Translations under genes and position numbers: made by a program
Notes under the pieces: generated by a model
Told to the model about the DNA's origin: nothing
The model's input: only the letters and a program-made list of their open reading frames with translations
Databases searched by the model: none
Assembly: GCF_004331255.1 (NCBI RefSeq)
Contig: NZ_SJOF01000011.1
Coordinates: forward strand, 1 to 64,000
Direction of reading: 5' to 3'
Origin: Acinetobacter sp. ANC 4173
GTDB lineage: Bacteria; Pseudomonadota; Gammaproteobacteria; Pseudomonadales; Moraxellaceae
Length of the DNA: 64,000 bases
In this document: positions 37,498 to 47,303 of the stretch, in pieces
How positions within the stretch are numbered: the stretch's first letter is position 1
How the letters are laid out: each line of letters begins with the position of its first letter

Positions 37498-40392
37498 ATG
37501 ACTGATTCTGCGCAAAACATTGCTACGACTTACGATCCGACTGAGATCGAGAAAAAATGGTACCAAACTTGGGAAGAGCGTGGCTATTTCAAGCCCTCTG
37601 AAAAAGGTGAGTCATTTTGTATCATGATTCCGCCACCAAACGTCACGGGTAGCTTGCACATGGGTCATGGTTTTAACAATGCCATTATGGATGCCCTCAC
37701 ACGCTACAACCGTATGTCAGGTAAAAATACTTTATGGCAACCGGGTACAGACCATGCGGGTATTGCCACACAAATGGTGGTTGAGCGTCAATTGGGTGCT
37801 CAAGGTGTCAGTCGTCATGACCTCGGCCGTGAAAAATTCATTGAAAAAATTTGGGAATGGAAAGAGCAATCAGGCAACACCATTACCCGTCAAATCCGTC
37901 GTTTAGGTTCATCGGTAGATTGGTCTCGTGAACGCTTCACTATGGATGAAGGTTTATCCAATGCCGTGAAAGAAGTGTTCGTTAAACTGCATGAAGACGG
38001 TTTGATCTATCGCGGCAAACGCCTAGTGAATTGGGATCCGAAACTACAAACGGCCCTTTCTGACCTCGAAGTTGAGTCGGATAAAGAAGAAGCAGGCTCA
38101 TTGTGGCACTTCAAATACTTCTTTGAAGATAAAAACCTACGTACCCATGATGGTAAAGACCACATTGTTGTCGCAACCACACGTCCTGAAACCTTACTGG
38201 GCGATACCGCTGTTGCTGTGGCACTGGATGATGAACGCTATACGCACCTTGTTGGTCAGAACATTATTCTGCCGATCACAGGGCGCGCTGTTCCAATCGT
38301 GAAAGATGAATATGTAGATAAAGAGTTCGGTACTGGCTGTGTGAAAATCACGCCTGCGCACGACTTTAACGACTATGAAGTCGGTAAGCGTTGTGAATTA
38401 CCAATCATCAATATCTTCAACAAAAATGCAGAAGTATTAGCTGAGTTTGAATATATTGCGAAAGCAGGCGAGCAAATTTCTAAAACCATTGCTGCCCCTG
38501 CGGACTATATTGGTTTAGAGCGCTTTGCAGCACGTAAAAAACTGGTTGAACAAGCAGAAGCTGAAGGCTGGTTAGACCAAATCCAACCCTACACCTTGAA
38601 ACCACCTCGCGGTGACCGTTCAGGCGTAATCGTTGAACCATTATTGACTGACCAATGGTATGTGAAAATTGCGCCATTGGCGCAACCTGCCATTGAAGCG
38701 GTTCAAGATGGACGCATCAAGTTTGTGCCTGAACAGTACAGCAACATGTACATGGCGTGGATGAACAACATTCAAGACTGGTGTATCTCTCGTCAACTTT
38801 GGTGGGGTCACCGTATCCCAGCTTGGTACGATGCTGAAGGCAACATCTATGTGGGTCGTGACGAAGCTGAAGTACGTGCCAAAAACAACATTCCTGCTGA
38901 TGTTGCGCTTAGCCAAGATGAAGACGTACTGGATACATGGTTCTCTTCTGCGCTTTGGACCTTCTCAACCCTTGGTTGGACTGGCGATGCCAAGAAAGAT
39001 GCAGAAAACTATTTCCTCAATACCTTCCACCCAACTGATGTGTTAGTCACTGGTTTTGACATCATCTTCTTCTGGGTTGCTCGTATGATTATGTTTACGA
39101 TGCACTTCATGAAGAATGAAGATGGTACGCCACAAGTTCCGTTTAAAACGGTCTATGTACACGGTTTAGTCCGTGATGGCGAAGGTCAAAAAATGTCGAA
39201 GTCGAAGGGCAACGTGCTTGACCCACTGGATTTGATTGACGGTGTAGACCTTGAGACGTTGGTACAAAAACGTACCACTGGTCTGATGAACCCGAAACAA
39301 GCGGCGAAGATTGAAAAATCAACCCGTAAAGAGTTCCCAGAAGGCATTCAAGCCTATGGTACTGACGCAGTGCGTTTCACCTTCTGTGCGCTTGCCAACA
39401 CGGGTCGTGACATTAAGTTCGACATGAAGCGTGTTGAAGGTTACCGTAACTTTGCTAACAAAATCTGGAACGCAACCCGTTTCGTGATGATGAACTGTGA
39501 AAATCAAGAAATTGGTAGCGAAGTTCGTCAAGACCTTTGGGAATTGCCAGAACAGTGGATCGTGAGCCGTCTGCAAAAAGCAGAAGCTGCGGTACAACAA
39601 GCTTTCGCGACCTACCGTTTAGACTTGGCTGCACAAGCGATTTACGAGTTCATTTGGAATGAATACTGTGACTGGTATGTCGAACTGACCAAACCTGTTC
39701 TGAATGATGAAAACGTATCGGTTGAACGTAAAGCGGAAGTTCGTCGTGTACTCCTTGCGGTGATGGAAGCATCTTTACGTCTTGCACATCCGCTTATGCC
39801 GTATTTGACGGAAGAAATTTGGCAGACGCTTGCACCGAAACTCGGTATTTCTGGCGAAACCATTATGTTGGCACAATACCCTGTTGCCAACCCTGAGCGT
39901 GTAAACGAACAAGCTGAAGCAGATATGCAATGGCTTCAAGGTTTGATTGGTGCGGTACGTAACATCCGTGGTGAAATGGGCTTAGGTAATGCGCGTTTAT
40001 TACCAGTGCTTCTACAAAACACGACTGAAGCTGAGAAAGCTCAAATCACGCGTATTGAAGCGTTGTTTAAAGCCTTGGCGAAAGTAGAAAGCATCACGTT
40101 CTTGGCTGATGGTGAGCAACCACCATTGTCATCATCTTCTGTGGTTGGACATGCGTCTGTCTTTGTTCCTATGAAGGGCTTAATTGACCCGAAAGCAGAA
40201 TTAGGACGTTTGCAGAAAGACTTAGACAAAGTGCAAAAGCAGCATGACGTCATTGCAGGCAAACTTTCTAATGAAGGTTTTGTGGCGAAAGCACCAGCAG
40301 CGGTTGTTGAAGGCGAGAAAGTGAAACTGGCTGAGTTTGCAGATCAGTTAGTGAAAATTAAAGCGAATATGGAGCAGATTGCTGCGCTTTGA
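37498..40392 (+). CDS. valS: Valyl-tRNA synthetase
   Basis: Class I synthetase, 964 residues. The HIGH-type motif is [14 protein letters not shown] (about 44-57) and the KMSKS loop is [14 protein letters not shown]. The editing (CP1) domain has [11 protein letters not shown] and [19 protein letters not shown]. The C-terminal coiled coil ([48 protein letters not shown]) is complete. Strong codon bias fits high expression. Confidence 0.98.
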   Translation: MTDSAQNIATTYDPTEIEKKWYQTWEERGYFKPSEKGESFCIMIPPPNVTGSLHMGHGFNNAIMDALTRYNRMSGKNTLWQPGTDHAGIATQMVVERQLGAQGVSRHDLGREKFIEKIWEWKEQSGNTITRQIRRLGSSVDWSRERFTMDEGLSNAVKEVFVKLHEDGLIYRGKRLVNWDPKLQTALSDLEVESDKEEAGSLWHFKYFFEDKNLRTHDGKDHIVVATTRPETLLGDTAVAVALDDERYTHLVGQNIILPITGRAVPIVKDEYVDKEFGTGCVKITPAHDFNDYEVGKRCELPIINIFNKNAEVLAEFEYIAKAGEQISKTIAAPADYIGLERFAARKKLVEQAEAEGWLDQIQPYTLKPPRGDRSGVIVEPLLTDQWYVKIAPLAQPAIEAVQDGRIKFVPEQYSNMYMAWMNNIQDWCISRQLWWGHRIPAWYDAEGNIYVGRDEAEVRAKNNIPADVALSQDEDVLDTWFSSALWTFSTLGWTGDAKKDAENYFLNTFHPTDVLVTGFDIIFFWVARMIMFTMHFMKNEDGTPQVPFKTVYVHGLVRDGEGQKMSKSKGNVLDPLDLIDGVDLETLVQKRTTGLMNPKQAAKIEKSTRKEFPEGIQAYGTDAVRFTFCALANTGRDIKFDMKRVEGYRNFANKIWNATRFVMMNCENQEIGSEVRQDLWELPEQWIVSRLQKAEAAVQQAFATYRLDLAAQAIYEFIWNEYCDWYVELTKPVLNDENVSVERKAEVRRVLLAVMEASLRLAHPLMPYLTEEIWQTLAPKLGISGETIMLAQYPVANPERVNEQAEADMQWLQGLIGAVRNIRGEMGLGNARLLPVLLQNTTEAEKAQITRIEALFKALAKVESITFLADGEQPPLSSSSVVGHASVFVPMKGLIDPKAELGRLQKDLDKVQKQHDVIAGKLSNEGFVAKAPAAVVEGEKVKLAEFADQLVKIKANMEQIAAL

Positions 40393-40451
40393 TCCTGTAA
40401 TTTGATTACTATTTAATCTAGAATCCTCTTCAACTTTGAAGGGGATTTTTT

Positions 40452-41564
40452 ATGTATCCAATAATTGGACATCATATTTTTTTATTTTTATTAGGAATAC
40501 TTTTATTCTTTACAGTGAACTTTATAGGTAAATATTCAAAAGGATTTGGGTATGCAGAAATTAAATTTGATATTCATAGTGATGAACTAGTAGGATTTAA
40601 TTTCATTCTTAGAATACTCACACCCGTAGTTTTTACTATTCTTGTTTCCTCAGTACTTTTTTACTTCAAATGGGACTATTTAGTAACTAACATCTACTTA
40701 CTAGTAGCCTACAGTTTTGTATTTCGAGCACTTTGGAACATAGTACATAATCGCACTAAGTTAATAAATTGGTATGTACAAATTGGATATGCCTCTATTG
40801 CAATAGCAGCTACATATTTAGCTTATAAATATTTAATTTTACCGAAAACACCTCTTTTTCCCGATTTAGAGACTATTGCTAATGAGCTATGGATTATAAT
40901 TTTTTTGTTTTTATATAAGATCTTTAATGAAATTAAGTTTGAACCCAGATTCAAGAAAAAAAGAGTTGATAGTTATATTGAAAACCGTTTATCTGTATTT
41001 AAAAATAAATATGAAAACATCATTGATGTAACAATAGACAAAGAGCTTCAAAATTTTAAGAATAAAGCTAATAGCTATCTAATGGATCAAAAAAACTTAG
41101 AGGATTTTAAGTTTTTAAGACATACTTCACTAATGCCTTTTGATTGCATTTTTAAATTTTTTATAAAAGATATAATTTTTTCTATTATGATTAATGAAGA
41201 TTTTAATAGACCATTTATTTTTAGAAAATTAGAAAAAATATTGTGTAAAGTATCAGGTAAACGTTATACACAAGGTATTATGCAAGTTTCATCGATCATT
41301 CCTTTATCTGATGAGGAAAGTATCAAATTAGCAATCCATAAAATTTTTGAAGATGCATATAACTGCTTTCTTGAAGAAACTGTTTATTTATCAGAGTCCC
41401 TATTAGTGATTTATATTGGGCGAAACTATAATCCATGTGATGACTATATCAGTTCAGTTGACGATATATATAACATTATTAAAAATGAAAAATCTGGTGA
41501 GCTACAGATTTTTATTAATGACCACACACTAATAGGTTTAGATTCATCGTTTAATCTTGAATAA
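40452..41564 (+). CDS. Orphan A+T-rich membrane protein of unknown function
   Basis: 370 residues. I do not recognise it. There are about four hydrophobic spans in the first 160 residues (HHIFLFLLGILLFFTVNFIG, ILTPVVFTILVSSVLFYF, NIYLLVAYSFVFRALW, YASIAIAATYLAYKYLIL, ELWIIIFLFLYKIF), then a roughly 210-residue soluble part with charged helices and the stretch KRYTQGIMQVSSIIPLSDEESIKLAIHKIFEDAY. Base composition is clearly richer in A+T than valS, and Lys/Ile/Asn/Phe are frequent. Insertion by transfer downstream of valS is likely. GGGG lies before the ATG. Confidence 0.7.
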   Translation: MYPIIGHHIFLFLLGILLFFTVNFIGKYSKGFGYAEIKFDIHSDELVGFNFILRILTPVVFTILVSSVLFYFKWDYLVTNIYLLVAYSFVFRALWNIVHNRTKLINWYVQIGYASIAIAATYLAYKYLILPKTPLFPDLETIANELWIIIFLFLYKIFNEIKFEPRFKKKRVDSYIENRLSVFKNKYENIIDVTIDKELQNFKNKANSYLMDQKNLEDFKFLRHTSLMPFDCIFKFFIKDIIFSIMINEDFNRPFIFRKLEKILCKVSGKRYTQGIMQVSSIIPLSDEESIKLAIHKIFEDAYNCFLEETVYLSESLLVIYIGRNYNPCDDYISSVDDIYNIIKNEKSGELQIFINDHTLIGLDSSFNLE

Positions 41565-41568
41565 TTTT

Positions 41569-41597
41569 TTTTCATTCCCCTATCACATAGGGAGAGG
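41569..41597 (+). repeat. REP-like GC-rich hairpin left of the DUF559 module
   Basis: CCCCTATCACATAGGGAGAGGG-type sequence with CCCTAT/ATAGGG pairing lies outside the 35-bp inverted repeat. A related but not identical sequence (CTCCCTCAGGGATGAGG) lies on the other side near 42122-42138. Confidence 0.4.
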
Positions 41598-41643
41598 GCG
41601 CATCATCTGACCTAAAGATTACGCATGAATTTAACAATGGATG

Positions 41644-41678
41644 TTCCCTCTCCTTTTAGGAGAGGGTTAGGGAGAGGT
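41644..41678. repeat. Inverted repeat, left arm (DUF559 module)
   Basis: 35 bases that match the reverse complement of 42042-42076 with one mismatch, a T/C transition. The arm itself contains the short palindrome CCCTCTCC-TTTT-AGGAGAGGG. It supplies the TAA stop codon (41667-41669) of the minus-strand DUF559 gene. Confidence 0.93.
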
Positions 41679-42083
41679 CTGTTTTAATTCAGAACATCTC
41701 CGCCACAAATCCGCCAACACCACATCCGTCCGACTCAAAACATTATGATTCCAATAACGCACCACGCTTAAATCCAAAGCTTCTAAAAACTTGGTTCGTT
41801 CAGCATCATATTCAATTGCATCGTCAGTGCTATGCTGACTGCCGTCTAGCTCAATCACCAAACCCAACTCATGACAGTAAAAATCTACAATATAGGGTGC
41901 AATCACATGCTGTCTGCGAAATTTCAAATTCATAAATCGTTTAGCACGAAGTAGTTGCCGCATCAGGTTTTCTGCATCTGTGGCGTTATGTCGCATAGTC
42001 TGGCAAATTCTAATAATTGTGGGTCTATCATTTTTATTATTACCTCTCCCTAGCCCTCTCCTAAAAGGAGAGGGAATTTTCAT
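41667..42083 (-). CDS. DUF559 (Vsr/PD-(D/E)XK-like) endonuclease-domain protein
   Basis: 138 residues from the ATG at 42083; alternatives are ATG 42095 and GTG 42110, and none has a clear ribosome site. Residues 3-14 (IPSPFRRGLGRG) are the translation of the right repeat arm. The domain follows: NATDAENLMRQLLRAKRFMNLKFRRQHVIAPYIVDFYCHELGLVIELDGSQH, with likely acidic residues Asp67, Glu79 and Asp80, the DUF559 signature related to very-short-patch-repair nucleases. The stop codon lies in the left arm. No methyltransferase or other partner is adjacent. Confidence 0.82.
   Translation of the reverse strand: MKIPSPFRRGLGRGNNKNDRPTIIRICQTMRHNATDAENLMRQLLRAKRFMNLKFRRQHVIAPYIVDFYCHELGLVIELDGSQHSTDDAIEYDAERTKFLEALDLSVVRYWNHNVLSRTDVVLADLWRRCSELKQTSP
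42042..42076. repeat. Inverted repeat, right arm (DUF559 module)
   Basis: Partner of 41644-41678; 363 bases separate the arms. In the minus-strand frame of the DUF559 gene it encodes IPSPFRRGLGR. Similar CCCTCTCC-type repeats are dispersed in many bacterial genomes. Confidence 0.93.
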
Positions 42084-42169
42084 TATTAAATTCATGGTGC
42101 TAAAAATCACTTGCAGCTCCCACTCCCTCAGGGATGAGGAATATTATTCCGCAAGGGGGTGAGGGAAAA

Positions 42170-43192
42170 TCACAACACCCCATGCCCCAACAACATCTCT
42201 ACCCCACTCACCTTCCTCATATGCTTTAAACGTTCTTTTTCCCACTTCAACTGCTGCTTTAACTCAGCAGCATCTTTATCAATCACCTTATACACATCAC
42301 TCATTTTGAGCTGTTTGGTATTGACATGACTGCTCAAGTGAAAAGACGCAAAGATATCCTCTAACTGGCTTTGCAAGTTCTGACTCTGTGCTTCCAAAGA
42401 CAACTGATAAAACTTCACTTGTTCCGAACTTAAAGCTTTTGAGCTTAGACCTTTATTGGTTTCAAGCTGTAACTGGAGTTTCAATAAATAAAATAAATCC
42501 TGCTCTGCATGGGCGTCATTGACCTTCTGCAAAAGTTCAGTCTTATCTAATTTCTTCGCTTCATCAGGCTCACGGTCAGGGTGGATCATCGCGGTAATTT
42601 TTAAATACACCGTTTTCAGCGACTGCGCTGCCATTTTGGCTGCTTGCTCACGCTTTTCTTGTTGTTTTAACTGCTTGGCACGTTCTCGCTCTGCTTCATA
42701 CTGGGCAGAATCATATTCATAATTTTCCCAGTCTACATCCACGTTTTGTTCTACCGTTTCAGCGAGATCATGATTTTGTATTGAGTTTGCTTTGGCTTTC
42801 TTCGCGCGTACATGCTCTGCATGCTGCATATAGAAAATATCAATTTTCTCTACTTGTTCTTTTTGCGCGGAAGTTAGCATTTGAGATTTTTTTAGCATCT
42901 TGGCTAAAGCGGCTATTTTGGTGTCAATCTGCGCCAAGTCCGCTTTGCTAAAGGCATCACTGGCTAAGTGATTCCACAAGCAATCGAGCTGTGCAAATAA
43001 AACCGTGTGTAACTCGCTATACACAGGTAAAAGCTTACTGCGCGTATAGTTTTGAATGTCGGCTTGCGCATTTTTCCATATCGCCAGTTCTTGCTTTTGC
43101 TGTTCAATCTGATCAATTAAACGATTTAATTTTTTCTGCTGTTGGGAAAGCTCAACTTTAGGTTGTCGGCTAATTTTTAGATCCAAAGCCAT
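42170..43192 (-). CDS. Protein with a degenerate J-domain and coiled coils
   Basis: 340 residues from the ATG at 43192; the 43240 start would add 16 mostly hydrophobic residues without a ribosome site. Residues 12-50 and 165-190 are coiled-coil-like and rich in Gln, Lys and Glu. About 190-235 reads SLKTVYLKITAMIHPDREPDEAKKLDKTELLQKVNDAHAEQDLFYLL, which fits a J-domain with the HPD tripeptide at 204-206, so interaction with DnaK or a homologue is plausible. There is no Gly/Phe or zinc-finger region. The function is otherwise unknown. Confidence 0.75.
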   Translation of the reverse strand: MALDLKISRQPKVELSQQQKKLNRLIDQIEQQKQELAIWKNAQADIQNYTRSKLLPVYSELHTVLFAQLDCLWNHLASDAFSKADLAQIDTKIAALAKMLKKSQMLTSAQKEQVEKIDIFYMQHAEHVRAKKAKANSIQNHDLAETVEQNVDVDWENYEYDSAQYEAERERAKQLKQQEKREQAAKMAAQSLKTVYLKITAMIHPDREPDEAKKLDKTELLQKVNDAHAEQDLFYLLKLQLQLETNKGLSSKALSSEQVKFYQLSLEAQSQNLQSQLEDIFASFHLSSHVNTKQLKMSDVYKVIDKDAAELKQQLKWEKERLKHMRKVSGVEMLLGHGVL

Positions 43193-43308
43193 CACCAAAC
43201 CACTCAAAAAAGAAAAAGTGTAACAATAATCAAATGCCAAAAGTAGCGTGCTGCCCTATCTAGATAGAACAGCATGCTGAAGATGAGACTTAATTGGTTA
43301 TACAGACA

Positions 43309-44985
43309 TCAAACAGTAAGTGAAGCAATCACTCGATTACGTCCTTGTTGTTTTGCCAGATACAAATTTTTATCTGCGCGGCGAATGGCATCGTTCATAT
43401 CACGATCATCCAACTGCACCAGACTGACCCCAATACTCAAGCTTATTGGGTGGTTTTCAATCATCTGTTCCTGTTCAATGGTCATCCGTATTTTCTCTGC
43501 CAAGTGTGCTGCACCATCAAGCGTTGTTGCAGGCAATAAAGCAATAAATTCCTCACCGCCTAAGCGTGCGACAAAATCAGTAATCCTTAACGTGCTTGGT
43601 AAAATCTCAGCGACACGTTGTAATACCTGATCACCCATTTCATGCCCAAAGGTATCATTCACTTTTTTAAAAAAATCGATATCTATCAGCAGCACCGCAT
43701 AAGTCTGTTCGGTGCGCGACATTTGAGTAAATAAATACTCCAAATAATCATTGAAGGCGCGACGGTTATGCAATCCTGTAAGGGCATCGTAACGAGCTAT
43801 GTGTGCCAATTCGACATTGGCGACTTGGAGTTCATGGGTACGTTCTACCACTTTTTGTTCCAGTGTGGCATTGGCCTCCTGTAGTTGATGCTTTTGGCTC
43901 AGTAACGTATCGGTCATGCTCTGTAATGACTGGGACAAACCCTGAATTTCACGAATGCTGGTCTGGGTTTCAAAGCGAATATCTTCCTGACCTTTTTCCA
44001 CAGCATGCGCAGACTGCGCCAAAGTTTCAATCGGACGGCTAAATTTATTGGCTAATTTATAGGTCAACAGTAACAGCAAGAGCGACAGAATAAAGCCCAT
44101 CGCCAAAATTTGATGTTGCAGTGCTCGAACTTCTGCCAAGGCAATTGACACAGGCTGACGAATAATGACATGCCAACCTAAATTCATTTTGGTTTGAGAA
44201 AGTACAGGTACGTCTGTAGTCAAATATTGTTGGTCTTCATTCCAATCATGCAAAAAATAATGTGCACGATTTTCCCGATACGCTGGCGGATTGACTTGTC
44301 CAATGCTTTTAAAGGGATACAGAATTTCCCCCTGCTGATTCACAATAAACACTTCTATGCCACGCTGTGCGGCATTTTCAGATAATGCGCTGCTGAGAAC
44401 ATGACTTGCCCAGCTCCAGTCTGCATGTGCAGCCAAGACCCCTTTTATTTTATGTGTAGCAGGGTCATAAATTGGGGTCGCAAAATCAATAAAACGCATG
44501 GGCTCATTCGGATTAATGGCTTTAATTTTCTTGGCCAATAAAACAGCCTTGTGTACATCGCCCAAATAGACTTGCTTTGAACCATGTATAAACCAATCCC
44601 GTTCGGAAACATCTGCACCTTGCAATAAATGATCTGCGGCGACTTCGACTTTGCCCTCCAGATTAGCAATCCCAAGCCAAGCATAATATTTATAAGATTT
44701 TTTTACTTGATCGAGTTGCAACTGGACCCGTGGATTATAGAAGTCTGCTTCGGCAATAAAAGGCGATTGGCTTAATAGCACCATTTCCCGTTCACGTTCT
44801 GTCAGTGAATTTGCCAAAGTATTACTGATACTTTTCGCAGCAATATATAAGGTTTGACCACTGGTCTTGCTCATTTGAGCCGAAGCCGTTTTTCCGATAT
44901 ATAAGGTAATACAGAGTCCCAACACAAAAGACATACCTGCAAATAAAATCAGGAGTCGATTACGAAAGGAATCTAGACGAAACAT
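43309..44985 (-). CDS. Membrane diguanylate cyclase with periplasmic dCache sensor
   Basis: 558 residues. TM1 (LLILFAGMSFVLGLCITLYIG) is followed by a large periplasmic sensor of about 240 residues resembling dCache, then TM2 (ILAMGFILSLLLLLLTYKLA), a HAMP-like linker and coiled coil, and the GGDEF domain. The active site is GGEEF at about 476-480, and an inhibitory RxxD (RITD, about 467-470) lies five residues before it, so a feedback-controlled active cyclase making c-di-GMP is expected. No EAL domain is present. Single gene, with the next upstream gene divergent. Confidence 0.92.
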   Translation of the reverse strand: MFRLDSFRNRLLILFAGMSFVLGLCITLYIGKTASAQMSKTSGQTLYIAAKSISNTLANSLTEREREMVLLSQSPFIAEADFYNPRVQLQLDQVKKSYKYYAWLGIANLEGKVEVAADHLLQGADVSERDWFIHGSKQVYLGDVHKAVLLAKKIKAINPNEPMRFIDFATPIYDPATHKIKGVLAAHADWSWASHVLSSALSENAAQRGIEVFIVNQQGEILYPFKSIGQVNPPAYRENRAHYFLHDWNEDQQYLTTDVPVLSQTKMNLGWHVIIRQPVSIALAEVRALQHQILAMGFILSLLLLLLTYKLANKFSRPIETLAQSAHAVEKGQEDIRFETQTSIREIQGLSQSLQSMTDTLLSQKHQLQEANATLEQKVVERTHELQVANVELAHIARYDALTGLHNRRAFNDYLEYLFTQMSRTEQTYAVLLIDIDFFKKVNDTFGHEMGDQVLQRVAEILPSTLRITDFVARLGGEEFIALLPATTLDGAAHLAEKIRMTIEQEQMIENHPISLSIGVSLVQLDDRDMNDAIRRADKNLYLAKQQGRNRVIASLTV

Positions 44986-45545
44986 AAAAAACTGTCCCTG
45001 TTATGATGTAATTTTCAAATCGCATGACTATATCAGATCTGACCGAATAAGTTGGGATTTACAACTGCTGATAAAAAATATCAGATCACCCCCTCGCGAC
45101 CACAACTTTTTAGCATCTCACATACTCAAAACAGCAAGTATTTGTATGCTTATTCAATAAATTGCACTCAAAAATGTACAACCCATTGATTATTAAGCTG
45201 TTAAACATGCTAGATTAAAATTTAGTATTATTTAATAAAAATTTCATTTATTTAATATTACTTAAAAATAAGCTAAATATTCAGACCATGTCATTACGAG
45301 CGGCATGTATTGTGCTTGGTTGTAATATGGATGATCCATTCACCTTAAATTTGTTTAAAACTTAAAGATTTATCGTTAACAAAGCATCAACAATCTGACC
45401 TGCGCAACTGACTAAAACTCGCGCTAAGATGAAGTTAAATCTGTTTATTAAACAAACAGCCAATAATGCAAAAACAAATAAGCTGATGGATATTCAGCCA
45501 ATAAATAAAGTGAATGATGAGAACAAAACACAAGGAGTTTTACTT
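44986..45545. other. 560-base A+T-rich region between the cyclase and gltI
   Basis: No convincing gene is seen. The middle (about 45170-45290) is extremely A+T-rich. It contains an extended -10-like TGCTAGATT near 45210 and a possible sigma-54 site at 45301-45317. The open frame upstream of gltI from 45429 is not supported. Confidence 0.4.
45301..45317 (+). promoter_or_regulatory. Possible sigma-54 promoter of the glt operon
   Basis: CGGCATGTATTGTGCTT has GG (45302-45303) and GC (45314-45315) exactly ten bases apart, with GGCA and TGC conserved. It would give a leader of about 220 bases. The match is weaker than the site before the ammonium transporter. Confidence 0.35.
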
Positions 45546-46487
45546 ATGTTATTAAAACGGCCCCTGACCTCCCTGCTCTGTGCCAGTACATTGGTATTCG
45601 GTTTAAGTGCCTGTAGTGGCGATAAGGCACCAAGTAGTAGTGATTCTGGAGGCAAAGAAAGTTCCACGTCGGGAACGCTACAAAAAATTAAACAGTCAGG
45701 TACCATTGTATTGGGCTATCGTGACTCTTCCATTCCATTTTCTTATATTGCCGATAATCCAAATCAACCTGTGGGCTATGCACATGATTTACAACTAAAA
45801 GTTGTAGACGCCGTGAAACAAAAACTGAATATGCCCGATTTAAAAATTCGCTATAACTTGGTCACCAGTCAAAACCGTATTCCATTGGTCTCTAATGGTA
45901 CAGTCGATTTAGAGTGTGGCTCGACCACCAACAACAAAGAACGCCAGCAACAAGTCGATTTTTCTGTGGGATATTTTGAAGTGGGTTCGCGTTTGCTCAC
46001 AGCCAAAGACTCTGGGGTGAAAGACTTTGCCGACTTAAAAGGCAAAAAATTGGTGACCACCGCAGGGACCACTTCAGAACGTTATATTCGACAACACGAA
46101 AAAGAACTGGGGATTGGTGAAATTATTTCTGCCAAAGACCATGCTGAATCTTTCCTCATGCTACAGAACGGTCGGGCTGCGGCATTTATGATGGATGATA
46201 TTTTACTTGCAGGGGAAAAATCGAAAGCCAAAGACCCAAATCAATGGGTGATTGTAGGCACTGCACCTATTCATGAAATTTATGGTTGTATGCTCAGAAA
46301 AGGTGACCCTGAATTTAAGCAAGTGGTAGATGATGCAATTAAAGCAGTCTATAGCTCAGGTGAAATTAATAACATGTATAAAAAATGGTTCGAACAACCT
46401 ATTCCACCTAAAAATATCAACCTGAACTTTGCAATGTCAGAACAATTAAAAGCCCTGATTGCATCACCACATGACCGTGATCAGTAA
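45546..46487 (+). CDS. gltI: Glutamate/aspartate-type ABC transporter substrate-binding lipoprotein
   Basis: Family 3 solute-binding protein, 313 residues from ATG 45546, which has AAGGAG at 45532-45537. The 45429 start is rejected. The signal peptide ends in LSAC (Cys23), so it is a lipoprotein rather than a free periplasmic protein. The fold shows IVLGYRDSSIPFSYIADN..PVGYAHDL, VDLECGSTTNNKERQQQVDFSVGYF and LKGKKLVTTAGTTSERYI. Dicarboxylic amino acids are the likely ligands, judged by similarity to GltI/AatJ. First gene of gltIJKL. Confidence 0.9.
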   Translation: MLLKRPLTSLLCASTLVFGLSACSGDKAPSSSDSGGKESSTSGTLQKIKQSGTIVLGYRDSSIPFSYIADNPNQPVGYAHDLQLKVVDAVKQKLNMPDLKIRYNLVTSQNRIPLVSNGTVDLECGSTTNNKERQQQVDFSVGYFEVGSRLLTAKDSGVKDFADLKGKKLVTTAGTTSERYIRQHEKELGIGEIISAKDHAESFLMLQNGRAAAFMMDDILLAGEKSKAKDPNQWVIVGTAPIHEIYGCMLRKGDPEFKQVVDDAIKAVYSSGEINNMYKKWFEQPIPPKNINLNFAMSEQLKALIASPHDRDQ

Positions 46488-46559
46488 TTTATGCTGATCA
46501 TTCTCTCAATGATTCTCAGGTAGTGCTTTCGCCTACCTGATTAAGAATATGGAGCTCCT

Positions 46560-47303
46560 ATGAACTATAGCTGGAACTGGGGCGTACTATTTCAATCTAC
46601 AGGTGTCGGTGACAGTAGCTATTTCAACTGGATTTTAACAGGCTTAGGTTGGTTACTGTTTATTGCCATCGTGGCATGGTCTATCGCATTTGTCTTGGGC
46701 AGTATGCTCGGTATTATGCGTACGCTTCCAAATAAAACTGCACGTGCGATTGGCACAGCCTATGTGACCATTTTTCGCAATATCCCTTTATTAATACAAC
46801 TGTTTATTTGGTTTTATGTAGTACCCAATTTTTTACCTGCGGGACTGAAAGATTGGTGGATCAATGATTTAAGCGCCAGTACCAGTGCCCTGATTTCTGC
46901 CAGTATTGGCTTGGGGCTCTTTACGGCTGCACGGGTCTGCGAACAAGTCCGTACAGGGATTGAAGCCTTACCCAATGGGCAAATTAATGCAGGCTATGCC
47001 ATGGGGTTCAGTACTGCAAAATTATACCGTTACATTATTTTGCCGCAGTCCTTCCGTACCATTTTACCTCCACTTAGCTCTGAACTGACCAACTGTGTAA
47101 AAAACACCTCGGTGGCGTCACTGGTTGGTGTGGCTGAAATTATTTCGCAGATGAAAACAATCAGTGAGTACACGCAAAACACCATCGAGATTTATACCTA
47201 CGTCACCATTATTTTTATTGTGATTAACATTTGCTTAATTCAATTCATGACTTTTCTGGAAAAACGCTTGCGTATTCCTGGCACGATTGCAGGAGATAAA
47301 TAA
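46560..47303 (+). CDS. gltJ: Glutamate/aspartate-type ABC transporter permease
   Basis: 247 residues, His/Glu/Gln-type permease with about five spans. SVVGDSSYFNWILTGLGWLLFIAIVAW-like N-terminus, and the ATPase-contact (EAA-type) loop EALPNGQINAGYAMGFSTAKLYRYIILPQSFRTILPPL is clear. Starts 72 bases after gltI; its last base is the first base of gltK. Confidence 0.93.
   Translation: MNYSWNWGVLFQSTGVGDSSYFNWILTGLGWLLFIAIVAWSIAFVLGSMLGIMRTLPNKTARAIGTAYVTIFRNIPLLIQLFIWFYVVPNFLPAGLKDWWINDLSASTSALISASIGLGLFTAARVCEQVRTGIEALPNGQINAGYAMGFSTAKLYRYIILPQSFRTILPPLSSELTNCVKNTSVASLVGVAEIISQMKTISEYTQNTIEIYTYVTIIFIVINICLIQFMTFLEKRLRIPGTIAGDK

Noticed and set aside
45429..45545. N-terminal extension of the GltI reading frame
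   Set aside because: It would place 39 charged residues before the lipoprotein signal peptide, whereas AAGGAG precedes the ATG at 45546.
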